From positions 352-64,351 of the forward strand of contig NZ_SMYN01000008.1 in assembly GCF_004959935.1 (NCBI RefSeq): DNA of 64,000 nucleotides, in the 5' to 3' direction. Both the position numbers and the translations under genes were made by a program. Source of the DNA: Falsirhodobacter xinxiangensis. GTDB lineage: Bacteria; Pseudomonadota; Alphaproteobacteria; Rhodobacterales; Rhodobacteraceae. Within the stretch, counting starts at the first letter, position 1; every line of letters starts with the position of its first letter. The notes beneath the pieces were generated by a model. The model did no database searches. It was not told the origin of the DNA and was given only the letters and a program-made list of their open reading frames with translations. This document shows, one piece after another, positions 42,759-51,370 of the stretch.

Positions 42759-43433
42759 ATGCGGCTTTTGCTGATCGAGGACGACCAGGATCTGGCGGAA
42801 TGGCTAGTCCGCTCGCTGGAACAGCGCGGGCTCATGGCCGAATGGGAGGAAGACGGCGCGCGCGCCCTGACCCGCGCCGCGGGCGGGGGGTTCGATGCGA
42901 TCATCCTTGATCTGGGCCTGCCCGGGCTGGGCGGCGCGGCGCTTCTGGCCCGTCTGCGCGAGCAGGGCGACACGACGCCGGTGATCGTCGCGACCGCGCG
43001 GCACGAACTGCCCGAACGGGTGGCATTGCTGCATGCGGGGGCGGATGATTTCCTGCCCAAGCCCTTCGCGGTCGAGGAGCTGGAGGCGCGTCTGGTCGCG
43101 CTGGTCCGCCGCAGCCGGGGGCATGGGCATGGCGTCTATGACTGCGGGCCGCTGGTGTTCAACCATCCGGCGCAGCGGTTCACGCTGGATGGCCAGCCGC
43201 TGCTGCTGACCCCGCGCGAACATGCCGTTCTGCGCATCCTGATCCAGCGCGTGGGCGAGCCGATGTCGAAGCAGGACATCCTCGACCGTCTGGTGGGGGC
43301 CGAGGACGACATGCAGCTGGAGGCGGTGGAGGTGATGATCTATCGCCTGCGCAAACGGCTGGAAGGGTCGAGCGTGGGCATCGTGACCCTGCGCGGGCTT
43401 GGCTATTTCCTCGAAGATCGCGTGGATGAGTGA
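42759..43433 (+). CDS. OmpR-family response regulator (TctD-like)
   Basis: A 224-residue regulator: receiver with phospho-Asp51 (IILDLGLPG) and FLPKPF, then an OmpR winged helix (LTPREHAVLRILIQR, VEVMIYRLRKRLEG, GLGYFLE). GGAGG is six bases before ATG 42759. It overlaps the sensor kinase gene by eight bases. It is likely to activate the adjacent citrate-type transport genes. Confidence 0.9.
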   Translation: MRLLLIEDDQDLAEWLVRSLEQRGLMAEWEEDGARALTRAAGGGFDAIILDLGLPGLGGAALLARLREQGDTTPVIVATARHELPERVALLHAGADDFLPKPFAVEELEARLVALVRRSRGHGHGVYDCGPLVFNHPAQRFTLDGQPLLLTPREHAVLRILIQRVGEPMSKQDILDRLVGAEDDMQLEAVEVMIYRLRKRLEGSSVGIVTLRGLGYFLEDRVDE

Positions 43434-44784
43434 ACGGTCGCTGACGCGCGCGCTTTTGTGGTGGATCGCGCCCGCGCTGGCGGTGCTGGTGGGCGGCGCG
43501 ATGTTTCTGGCCGTGTCCACCGCCAGCCGTCTGGCCGACCGCGCCTATGACCGCTCGCTTGCCGGGGCGATCCGCGCGATCGAGATGAACATTTCCACCG
43601 AAGGCGGAGGGCTGAGCGTGGAGCTCCCCTATCCCCTGTTCGAAAGTTTCGAGCTGACGGCGGCGGGAGAGGTCTATTTCCGCGTGTCCACCGAGGATGG
43701 GCTGGTGATGATCGGGGATACGTTCCTGCCCGATCCGCCCCCGGTGGCCGAAGGGGCGTTCAGGTTCTACAACGAGGAATATCTGGGCCTGCCGGTGCGG
43801 GTCGGCGCCTATCGCAGCCGCCTGCCTTCGCCGCTTTATGGCGGGGCGGGGCCGGAAAGCGTGCTGGTGGAGGTGGCCGAAAGCACCGCCTCGCGCGCTG
43901 CGTTCCGGCAGGGCATCCTGCGCGACGCCGCGATCCTGAACGTCGCCTTCGTCGGCGCGGTGATCGTGCTGCTGATCGCGGGGCTGCGGTTCGCGCTGCG
44001 CCCGCTCGTGGCGCTGCGGGCGGGGTTCGACCGCCGCGCGCCCGACGATCTGTCCCCCGTCGCCACGGCGGGCCTGCCACGAGAGACGCGCCCGCTGATA
44101 GACGCGTTCAACCGTCTGCTGGACCGCCATTCGCGGCAGGCGGCGGTGCAGCGGCAGTTCCTTGACGACGCCTCGCACCAGTTGAAGACGCCCATCGCGG
44201 TGCTGCGGACCCAGATCGACCACGCCCTGCGTGCCGAAGACCCGCGACGGACGCTGGAGGCGATGCGCGGCATTGCCGACCGAGCGGGGCGGACGACCGA
44301 TCTGTTCCTGAGCCTTGCCCGCGCCCGCAACTTTGCCCAGGAAGGCGGCGCGCGGGTGCCTGTCGCCCTTGGCCCGATGATCACTGAATTGGCGCGGATG
44401 CACCTGCCCGCCGCGCGGCGCAAGCGGATCGACCTGGCGCTGGACCTGCCGGACGGCGGCGCGACCGTGCGCGCATCCGAGGCGCTGTTGTTCGAGGCGG
44501 TCAGCAACCTTCTGGACAATGCCATTCGCGTCTCGCCCAAGGGCGGCACGGTGACGGTTTCGGTGCAGACGGGTCCGCTGCGTATCGCGGTGGCCGATCA
44601 GGGGCCGGGGATGAATGCCGCGCAGATGGGGCGGGTGGGCGATCGGTTCTTCGGCAACGAGGGCACGGGATCGGGCCTTGGCCTTGCGGTCGTCTCGGCG
44701 ATTGCCGAAGGGCATGGGGGCAGCTTTGCCGTCCGCAATCTGGACGGCGGCGGGCTGGTGGCGGAAATCGTGCTGCCGATGTAA
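43426..44784 (+). CDS. Sensor histidine kinase (TctE-like)
   Basis: A 452-residue kinase: N-terminal TM, a periplasmic domain of about 130 residues, a second TM, a HAMP-like linker, H-box DDASHQLKTPIAVLRTQ, N-box LLDNAIRV, ADQGPGM and GTGSGLGLAVV. The layout fits TctE kinases that sense tricarboxylates. The TctC-like protein encoded next may present ligand to its periplasmic domain. Confidence 0.9.
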   Translation: MSERSLTRALLWWIAPALAVLVGGAMFLAVSTASRLADRAYDRSLAGAIRAIEMNISTEGGGLSVELPYPLFESFELTAAGEVYFRVSTEDGLVMIGDTFLPDPPPVAEGAFRFYNEEYLGLPVRVGAYRSRLPSPLYGGAGPESVLVEVAESTASRAAFRQGILRDAAILNVAFVGAVIVLLIAGLRFALRPLVALRAGFDRRAPDDLSPVATAGLPRETRPLIDAFNRLLDRHSRQAAVQRQFLDDASHQLKTPIAVLRTQIDHALRAEDPRRTLEAMRGIADRAGRTTDLFLSLARARNFAQEGGARVPVALGPMITELARMHLPAARRKRIDLALDLPDGGATVRASEALLFEAVSNLLDNAIRVSPKGGTVTVSVQTGPLRIAVADQGPGMNAAQMGRVGDRFFGNEGTGSGLGLAVVSAIAEGHGGSFAVRNLDGGGLVAEIVLPM

Positions 44785-44787
44785 TTT

Positions 44788-44804
44788 CGCCGCGCGGCGG
44801 TTTT
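44788..44804 (+). terminator. Palindrome CGCCGCGCGGCG followed by GTTTT
   Basis: It follows the kinase stop at 44784 by three bases. The stem is short, but a T run follows, so partial termination before the TctC-like gene is plausible. Confidence 0.4.
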
Positions 44805-44877
44805 GAAAGCCTGCTGACAGGTCCGTTCGTATATCTGTCGCGGTCAGGATAGCGGGCGCCTTGGGGGAGGGGTGGAT

Positions 44878-45822
44878 TTGCGTATCATCATCTTTCTTCT
44901 TGGCCTGATGCTGGCCGGCGCGGTGCGTGCGCAGCCGTCGGACCCGGCCTGCATCGTGCCGTCCGAACCCAATGGCGGCTTTCAGATCACCTGCGAACTG
45001 GCGCTTCAGGCGCTGGCCGAGATTGGCGCGGCGCCCGACGGAATGCGGATCGAACGGATGCCGGGCGGGGTGGGGGCGGTCGCCTTCAACACGTTCACCG
45101 GCAGTCGGCGGGCCGAGGGGAACACCCTCGTCGCCTTCTCCGAAGGCTCGCTTCACAATCTGGCCATCGGCAAATACGGCGATCACGGCTGGCAGGATGT
45201 CCGCTGGGTCGCGTCCCTGGGGCAGGATCACGGCGCCGTCGTGGTGCGCGGCGATGCGCCGTGGCAGGATCTGGGCCAGCTGATGGCGGCGCTGCGCGAG
45301 GCACCGCGCGCGATCGCCTTCGGCGGCAGCGGCACGATCGAAGGGCGCGACTGGGTGCGCGCGCGTCAGACCGCCGAACATGCCGGGGTCGATGTCCGCC
45401 TCGTCCGCTTCGTCTCGTTCGAGGGCGGGGGCGATTGCGTCGCCGCGCTTCTGGGCGGCCATGTGCAGGTCTGCATGAGCGATGTGAGCCAGACGCAGGC
45501 GCGCATGGATGCGGGCGCGGATCTGCGGATGCTGGCCGTCTATGCCGAGGATCGCCTGCCCGGCGCGCTGGCGCAGGTGCCCACGGCCCGAGAGCAGGGA
45601 TACGACATCGTCTGGCCCGTGATGCGTGGCCTGTATGTCGGCCCCGACGTCAGCGATGCCGATTACCGCTGGTGGGTCGATACCTTCGACCGCGCCCTTG
45701 CATCGCCCGGATATGCCGCCGCCCTGCGCGCGCGGCACATGATCCCCTTGCCATTGACCGGCGCCGCGCTGACCGACCACGTCGCCGCCCGCGCCGAGAC
45801 GATCAGAAGCCGCGGCTTCTAG
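44878..45822 (+). CDS. TctC-like periplasmic solute-binding protein, TTG start
   Basis: A 314-residue Bug/TctC-family protein with signal peptide (LAGAVRA). TTG 44878 is chosen because GGGGGAGG (44863-44870) is seven bases away; GTG 44872 would be too close. Family blocks are GGVGAVAFNTF and PTAREQGYDIVW; two Cys pairs (Cys in SDPACIVP and ITCEL, DCVAALL and QVCMS) may form disulfides. No tctA or tctB gene is present, so it may work as a ligand-presenting sensor. Confidence 0.82.
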   Translation: MRIIIFLLGLMLAGAVRAQPSDPACIVPSEPNGGFQITCELALQALAEIGAAPDGMRIERMPGGVGAVAFNTFTGSRRAEGNTLVAFSEGSLHNLAIGKYGDHGWQDVRWVASLGQDHGAVVVRGDAPWQDLGQLMAALREAPRAIAFGGSGTIEGRDWVRARQTAEHAGVDVRLVRFVSFEGGGDCVAALLGGHVQVCMSDVSQTQARMDAGADLRMLAVYAEDRLPGALAQVPTAREQGYDIVWPVMRGLYVGPDVSDADYRWWVDTFDRALASPGYAAALRARHMIPLPLTGAALTDHVAARAETIRSRGF

Positions 45823-45883
45823 CCATTTCCACAGCCAGACAAAGACGAGGGCGCCCCGATGCGGGCGGCGCCGAGGAGGTCGT

Positions 45884-47191
45884 TTGCTTACCGTTCTAGC
45901 CTATTCCATGATCACGGTCTTCATGGCCGCCATCATGACCAACCGCATGTCGGCGTTGATCGCGCTGATTTCCGTGCCGATCCTGTTCGCGGTGATCGGC
46001 GGCTTCGGCCCGCAGGTCCCCGACATGGTGATCGAGGGCGTGACCAAGATCGCGCCCACGGCGGTTCTGCTGTTGTTCGCGATCCTGTATTTCGGGCTGA
46101 TGATCGACGTGGGGCTGTTCGATCCGCTGGTGCGGTTCGTGGTGCGGGTATGCCATGGCGATCCGCTGCGGGTGATCGTGGGATCGACCATCCTGTCGAT
46201 GATCATCTCTCTGGATGGGGATGGCAGCACGACGTATCTTCTGTGCGTCACCGCGATGTTGCCGCTGCACCGGCGGCTGGGCATCAACCCGTTGATCCTG
46301 CCGGCGGTGACGGTCATGCCCAACAGCATCATCAACATCGCGCCATGGGGCGGGCCGACCGCGCGGGTGATGGCGGCGCTGGATCTGGACGCCTCACAGG
46401 TGTTCGTGCCGCTGATCCCGGCGATGCTGATGGCCTGCGCGGGGGCGATCGCGATCGCCATGTTCTTCGGCCTGCGCGAGCGCAAGCGCCTTGGCCGCAT
46501 CACCTTCGACGGTGCCGAGGCCGAAGCCGAGGTGGAGGCCGTGACCAACGCCGCCACCCGCGCCGTCGTCACCCGCGGCCCGGCGCTTCAGGCGTTCAAC
46601 GCGGCGCTGACCATTGCCGTGATGATCGGGCTGATCCTGCACGTGATGCCGCTGTCGCTGATCTTCATGCTGGGTTTCGTCATCGCGATGACCGTGAACT
46701 TCCCCGACGTGATCGCCCAGCGCGAGCGGATCGAATCCCATGCAGGCAGCGTTCTGGCCGTGGTGGCGGTCGTGTTCGGCGCGGGGGTCTTTACCGGCAT
46801 CCTGTCGGGCACGGGCATGACCGATGCGCTGGCGCAAAGCGTGGTGTATATGATCCCGGACGCGGCAGGGCCGTATCTGGCCCTGATCACCGCCGTCATC
46901 AGCGCGCCGTTCACGTTCTTTCTGTCGAACGACGCATTCTATTTCGGGGTGGTTCCGGTGCTGGCGCAGGCGGCATCCGCCTATGGCATCCCGCCCGAGG
47001 TCATCGCCCGCGCGTCGCTGATCGGGCAGCCGGTCCACATGCTCAGCCCGCTGGTCGCTGCGGCCTATGTTCTGACCGGGCTGGCCAAGGTCGAATTCGG
47101 CGCGCATCAGCGATTCACGCTGAAATGGGCGTCGCTTCTGTGCCTTGTCTTGATGGCGGGGGCGCTGCTGACCGGGGCGCTGGTCGCCTAA
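45884..47191 (+). CDS. CitMHS-family citrate/metal-citrate transporter, TTG start
   Basis: A 435-residue secondary transporter with about 11-12 TM segments; ISLDGDGSTTYLL, VMPNSIINIAPWGGPTARV and ISAPFTFFLSNDAFYFGV are family signatures. TTG 45884 has GAGGAGGT just upstream; the next ATG is 24 bases on with no ribosome site. It is placed after a TctDE-like pair and a TctC-like protein, in place of TctAB. Citrate with a metal ion is the likely substrate. Confidence 0.88.
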   Translation: MLTVLAYSMITVFMAAIMTNRMSALIALISVPILFAVIGGFGPQVPDMVIEGVTKIAPTAVLLLFAILYFGLMIDVGLFDPLVRFVVRVCHGDPLRVIVGSTILSMIISLDGDGSTTYLLCVTAMLPLHRRLGINPLILPAVTVMPNSIINIAPWGGPTARVMAALDLDASQVFVPLIPAMLMACAGAIAIAMFFGLRERKRLGRITFDGAEAEAEVEAVTNAATRAVVTRGPALQAFNAALTIAVMIGLILHVMPLSLIFMLGFVIAMTVNFPDVIAQRERIESHAGSVLAVVAVVFGAGVFTGILSGTGMTDALAQSVVYMIPDAAGPYLALITAVISAPFTFFLSNDAFYFGVVPVLAQAASAYGIPPEVIARASLIGQPVHMLSPLVAAAYVLTGLAKVEFGAHQRFTLKWASLLCLVLMAGALLTGALVA

Positions 47192-47874
47192 GCCCCGAAG
47201 CTCGCGCGCGACAGTTCCTCGCGCGCGAGCGTCTTGCAGGCCAGCAGATCGTCGTCGGACAGCGCATCGTTGGCCCCGGCGATGGTCAGAACGCCAAGGA
47301 ATGCTCCGTCCAGTTCACGCACCGGCAGGGAAATGGACGCGAAATGCCGCAGCCGTTCGCCGCGCGTGATCGAATGGCCGTCCGACAGGATCGCGCGCGT
47401 CGCATCGTCCGGCGGGCTGGTATGGGCCAACAGCACACGCGCCGCCGATCCGCCGTGATCCAGCGGGACCGAGGTGCCGACATCCACGAAATAACCGTAA
47501 TCGGCCCGCCTGCGGCTTCGCGCAAGGCAGACGCGGTTGCCGTCCGACCGGATGAAGAAGGACGTCGAATGTCCCGTGCGTTCGGCGATCGCGTCCAAGG
47601 GGCGCTCGATCCGCGCCACGAGCGAGGACGTCGCCTTGAAGATCGCCGCCAGCCGCAGGTTCATCGGTCCCGGAGAATAGCTGCCATCGGCGTGCTTTTC
47701 CAGAAACCCCCATTGCACCAGTGATTTGAGCGCACGCAGCGTGGTCGCCTTGTCCAGTCTGGAAAGGTCCGCCAATTCGCGCAGGTGCAGCCGGTTCCGG
47801 TCCATCGTGAACAGGTGCAGCAGCAAAAGCCCGCGATCCAGCACCCCTGCGGGCGGCGTTCCGATATCGTCCAT
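47188..47874 (-). CDS. IclR-family transcriptional regulator
   Basis: A 228-residue regulator: HTH (LRELADLSRLDKATTLRALKSLVQWGFLEK) and a ligand-binding domain (GHSTSFFIRSDGNRVCLARS). ATG 47874 with GAAGG is preferred; GTG 47934 would add 20 residues running through the presumed operator. It is divergent from the peptide-importer operon, its probable target. It overlaps the convergent CitMHS stop. Confidence 0.88.
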   Translation of the reverse strand: MDDIGTPPAGVLDRGLLLLHLFTMDRNRLHLRELADLSRLDKATTLRALKSLVQWGFLEKHADGSYSPGPMNLRLAAIFKATSSLVARIERPLDAIAERTGHSTSFFIRSDGNRVCLARSRRRADYGYFVDVGTSVPLDHGGSAARVLLAHTSPPDDATRAILSDGHSITRGERLRHFASISLPVRELDGAFLGVLTIAGANDALSDDDLLACKTLAREELSRASFGA

Positions 47875-47930
47875 TTCGGCGACCTTCGTTGACAAGATGC
47901 GGCGTTGCGTTTTATCCAATGATACAAGGA

Positions 47931-47941
47931 TCACTCAGTGA
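47931..47941. promoter_or_regulatory. Operator-like TCACT-C-AGTGA between IclR and importer operon
   Basis: A perfect 11-bp inverted repeat in the 177-bp divergent gap (47875-48051), next to the AT-rich stretch ATCCAATGATACAAGGAT. IclR proteins bind sites of this kind. Confidence 0.4.
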
Positions 47942-48051
47942 AATAAAGTTCTTTCTTCGGCTTGGAAAGGGAAAAAATGGTCTACCGCCTGACGTCCCGC
48001 TGGAACGCCGTTCCCCGCCCCGCCGAATCCGCTGCACATCGGGAGATGAAG

Positions 48052-49590
48052 ATGACGACCACACGCCGTAACGTTCTCCGCCTTCTGGGCAGTTCGGCGC
48101 TTGCGCCGGTCGTGCTGTCGGTGCCCTTCGCCGGCGCTGCGCTGGCACAGGCGCAGCAGGTCCTGACCATCGCGCAAAGCAACGACATCCTGTCGCTGGA
48201 CCCCGCCAACCACGGCAACAATTCGACCGAATCCGCGCTGATCAACATCTACGACTATCTGGTGCGCAAGGAATTCACCGACGGCCAGATGCATTTCGAG
48301 CCGAACCTCGCCCTGTCATGGGAGACGGAGGATCAGATCCGCTGGACCTTCGATCTGCGCGACGACGTGAAATGGCATGACGGCACGCCCTTCACCGCCG
48401 AGGATGTGAAGTTCACGGTGGAGCGGACCCAAGGCGACAGCAGCCTGCGCAACACGTCGAAATTCCACACCATCGCCGAAGTGAACGTGCTTGGCCCGCA
48501 CCGGCTTGAAGTGGTGACGGACGGGCGCGACCCGCTGCTGCTGCATGCTTTCGTCGGGAACGGCTCGCTCATCATCCCCAAACATGCGTTCGAGGCGGCT
48601 GCGGATGCCGAGGCGTTCTTCGCAAGCCCCATCGGCACCGGGGCTTATCGTTTCGGGCGGTGGCAGCGCGGCGACCGGCTGATCCTGGAGCGGAACGACG
48701 ACTGGTGGGGCGGCGCGCCGCATTGGAATCAGGTCGTGATCCGCGGGATTCCCGAAACCTCGACCCGCGTGGCGGAACTGCTGACCGGCGGCGCGGACAT
48801 CGCGACCAACATCCCGCCCGAGGATATCGAGCGCGTGACCGGCAACGGCGCGACCGACATCGCCTCGTTCAACATCGCGCGGAACTTCGCGCTGCATGTC
48901 CGCAACGAGGAAGGCTTCGTCACCCATGATCCGCGCGTGCGCGAGGCGATCGACCTTGCCATCAACCGCGAGGAAATCACGCAATACATCCTTGCAGGCT
49001 ATGGCACGCCGACCCGCGGCCTCTATCCGCCGGAGATTCCGGGCTACAACCCCGACCTGTCGGCGGATGGCGCCTATGATCCCGACCGTGCCATCGAACT
49101 GATCGAAGAAGCGGGCGCAGAGGGGGCCGAGATCGTCGTCAACACGCCGTCGGGCCGCTGGGTCAAGGACCGCGAGGTGGCCGAGGCCGTCGTGGGCTAT
49201 CTTCAGGACATCGGCCTGAACGCCCGGATCGAGGTTCTGGACTGGTCGGTGCTGAACGACCGGCTGCAATCGGATTCGCTGGCGGAAATCTATCTGTGGG
49301 GGATGGGGTCCTATATCGACGCCTCGCACCTGCTGAACCTTGGGCTGCTTGAACGCTTCAACCCGCACTGGACGGATGCCGAGTTCGAAAAGCTGTCCGG
49401 CGAGGTGGGCGATGCCGCCACCGAGGAGGACCGCGTCGCGATCCTGCGCCGGGCGCAGCAGATCATCACCGACGCGCGGGTGCGGATCGGTATCCTCTAT
49501 CCCAAGGGCATCTATGGCGTCAGCGACCGGGTCGTCTTCCCCGGACGCTTCGACGAGATGATCCCGGCAGAGCAGGTCCGCCTCGCATGA
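48052..49590 (+). CDS. Peptide-type ABC importer binding protein (Tat or Sec secreted)
   Basis: A 512-residue family 5 solute-binding protein. The N-terminus has twin Arg (TTRRNVLRLL) followed by a hydrophobic stretch ending ALA, so Tat export is likely. ATG 48052 is six bases from GGGAG; ATG 48046 would be too close. Family motifs include LALSWETEDQIRWTFDLRDDV and KWHDGTPFTAEDV. It feeds the DppBC/fused ATPase system encoded next. Confidence 0.9.
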   Translation: MTTTRRNVLRLLGSSALAPVVLSVPFAGAALAQAQQVLTIAQSNDILSLDPANHGNNSTESALINIYDYLVRKEFTDGQMHFEPNLALSWETEDQIRWTFDLRDDVKWHDGTPFTAEDVKFTVERTQGDSSLRNTSKFHTIAEVNVLGPHRLEVVTDGRDPLLLHAFVGNGSLIIPKHAFEAAADAEAFFASPIGTGAYRFGRWQRGDRLILERNDDWWGGAPHWNQVVIRGIPETSTRVAELLTGGADIATNIPPEDIERVTGNGATDIASFNIARNFALHVRNEEGFVTHDPRVREAIDLAINREEITQYILAGYGTPTRGLYPPEIPGYNPDLSADGAYDPDRAIELIEEAGAEGAEIVVNTPSGRWVKDREVAEAVVGYLQDIGLNARIEVLDWSVLNDRLQSDSLAEIYLWGMGSYIDASHLLNLGLLERFNPHWTDAEFEKLSGEVGDAATEEDRVAILRRAQQIITDARVRIGILYPKGIYGVSDRVVFPGRFDEMIPAEQVRLA

Positions 49591-50504
49591 TCCTACGGGC
49601 CCTCGGGCGGTTCGTGCTTCAGGCCGTGCCCGTCCTCTATATCGTGTCGCTGATCGTCTTCGTCCTCGTCTATCTGACGGGCGATCCGACGGTCATGCTC
49701 ATCCCCGAGGATGCGACCGAAGCGGACCGGCTGCGGCTTGTGGCGGCTTGGGGGCTCGACCAGCCTGCGCATGTTCAATACCTGCGATACATGGGCAACC
49801 TGCTGCGCGGCGATTTCGGGCAGTCCTATTACTATGGCACTTCGGCCCTGCCCGTGGTGCTGGAACGCCTGCCCGCAACGCTGCTGCTGACGGCGGGGGC
49901 GATGGTGGTCGCCATCGTCATCGCGGTTCCGGCGGGGATCTTCGCCGCCCTGCGCCGCAACACGCCGGTCGATTTCGCCGTGTCCGGCATGGCGGTGCTG
50001 AGCAAGGCGATGCCGAACTTCTGGGTCGGGATCATGCTGATCCTGATCTTCGGCGTGCAGCTTCGTCTGCTGCCGGTATCGGGCGCCGGCAGTTTCGCGC
50101 ATCTGATCCTGCCAGCCGTGACGCTGGGCACCGCATTTGCGGGCGATCTGGCGAAACTGGTCCGCGCCAGCCTGCTGGAGGCGTTGGGGCAGGATTACAT
50201 CCGCACCGCCCGCGCCAAGGGCATCCCGTCTTCCGTCATCGTCCTGAAACACGCGCTGCGCAACGCGGCGATCCCGGCGGTCACGATGACCTCGTTGAAC
50301 GTGATCGCGCTTCTGGGCGGCGCGCTGATCACCGAAACCGTGTTCGCATGGCCGGGGCTGGGGCAGCTTGTGGTGCAGGCGATCTATACCAAGGACATGG
50401 CCGTCATCCAGATCGCGATCCTCGTGATCACGGTGATGACGCTGCTGATCAATTTCATCACCGATCTTCTGTATCGGCTGATCGACCCGAGGATCCGCCT
50501 GTGA
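49587..50504 (+). CDS. Dpp-type ABC permease (DppB-like)
   Basis: A 305-residue permease with six TM segments. The EAA region is VRASLLEALGQDYIRTARAKGI and the C-terminus is DLLYRLIDPRIRL. The start overlaps the binding-protein stop in ATGA. Confidence 0.92.
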   Translation: MILRALGRFVLQAVPVLYIVSLIVFVLVYLTGDPTVMLIPEDATEADRLRLVAAWGLDQPAHVQYLRYMGNLLRGDFGQSYYYGTSALPVVLERLPATLLLTAGAMVVAIVIAVPAGIFAALRRNTPVDFAVSGMAVLSKAMPNFWVGIMLILIFGVQLRLLPVSGAGSFAHLILPAVTLGTAFAGDLAKLVRASLLEALGQDYIRTARAKGIPSSVIVLKHALRNAAIPAVTMTSLNVIALLGGALITETVFAWPGLGQLVVQAIYTKDMAVIQIAILVITVMTLLINFITDLLYRLIDPRIRL

Positions 50505-51370
50505 CCGATATGACCGAAACCCGGCGTGCCGGCTTCTTTCGCGCGCTGCTGTCCAGCCGGGCGGGGATGCTTGGGGCGGGGCTGCTGGCGCTGATCGTGC
50601 TGGCGGCGCTGCTGGCCGACTGGCTGCCCATCGCGAACCCGACCCGGCGCAGCCTTGCGATCCGCCTGCTGCCGCCGATCTGGGCCGAAGGCGGGGTGCC
50701 GGCGCATCTGCTTGGCACCGATGCCCAAGGGCGCGACATCCTTGCCCGTATCGTCCATGGCGCGCGCAGTTCGCTGATCGTGGGGATGGCGGCGGTGGCG
50801 CTGTCGGGGCTGATCGGCATGGTGCTGGGGCTGATCGCGGGGATGCGCGGCGGGATCGTGGACATCGTGCTGATGCGGATCGTGGATGCCATCCTCGCCA
50901 TTCCGACGATGCTTTTCATGCTGGTCGTGGCGCTGGTCGCGGGAACCGGGATCGCGCCGCTGGTTCTGGTGATCGCTGCGACGAACTGGGTCAACTATAC
51001 CCGCATCGTCCGGGCCGAGGTTCTGCGGGTCAAGGACATGGATTTCGTCGCCGCCGCCCGCATCAGCCGGGTCGGGACGATTCCGCTGATGCTGCGCCAT
51101 ATCGTGCCGAACATCCTGCCCGCCTTCGTGGTGGTCGCGACGTTGAACGTCGGCTCGGTGATCCTGACCGAAAGCTCGCTGTCCTTCCTTGGCTTCGGCA
51201 TCCAGCCGCCCGCGATTTCCTGGGGGCAGATGCTGTCCGAGGGGCGCGAGGTGCTGGCGACAAGCTGGTGGGTGTCCACCTTCCCCGGCGTCGCGCTGAC
51301 GCTGACGGTGTTCTCGATCATCCTGCTGGGCGACTGGCTGCGCGACCATCTTGACCCGAGGCTGCCATGA
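50501..51370 (+). CDS. Dpp-type ABC permease (DppC-like)
   Basis: A 289-residue permease with the family motif HLLGTDAQGRDILARIVHG and a final LRDHLDPRL. GTG 50501 overlaps the DppB-like stop (GTGA); ATG 50510 is the alternative. The next gene overlaps in ATGA. Confidence 0.92.
   Translation: MTDMTETRRAGFFRALLSSRAGMLGAGLLALIVLAALLADWLPIANPTRRSLAIRLLPPIWAEGGVPAHLLGTDAQGRDILARIVHGARSSLIVGMAAVALSGLIGMVLGLIAGMRGGIVDIVLMRIVDAILAIPTMLFMLVVALVAGTGIAPLVLVIAATNWVNYTRIVRAEVLRVKDMDFVAAARISRVGTIPLMLRHIVPNILPAFVVVATLNVGSVILTESSLSFLGFGIQPPAISWGQMLSEGREVLATSWWVSTFPGVALTLTVFSIILLGDWLRDHLDPRLP

Noticed and set aside
47874-47934. Longer IclR start at GTG 47934
   Set aside because: It would run coding sequence through the presumed operator; ATG 47874 has a ribosome site.
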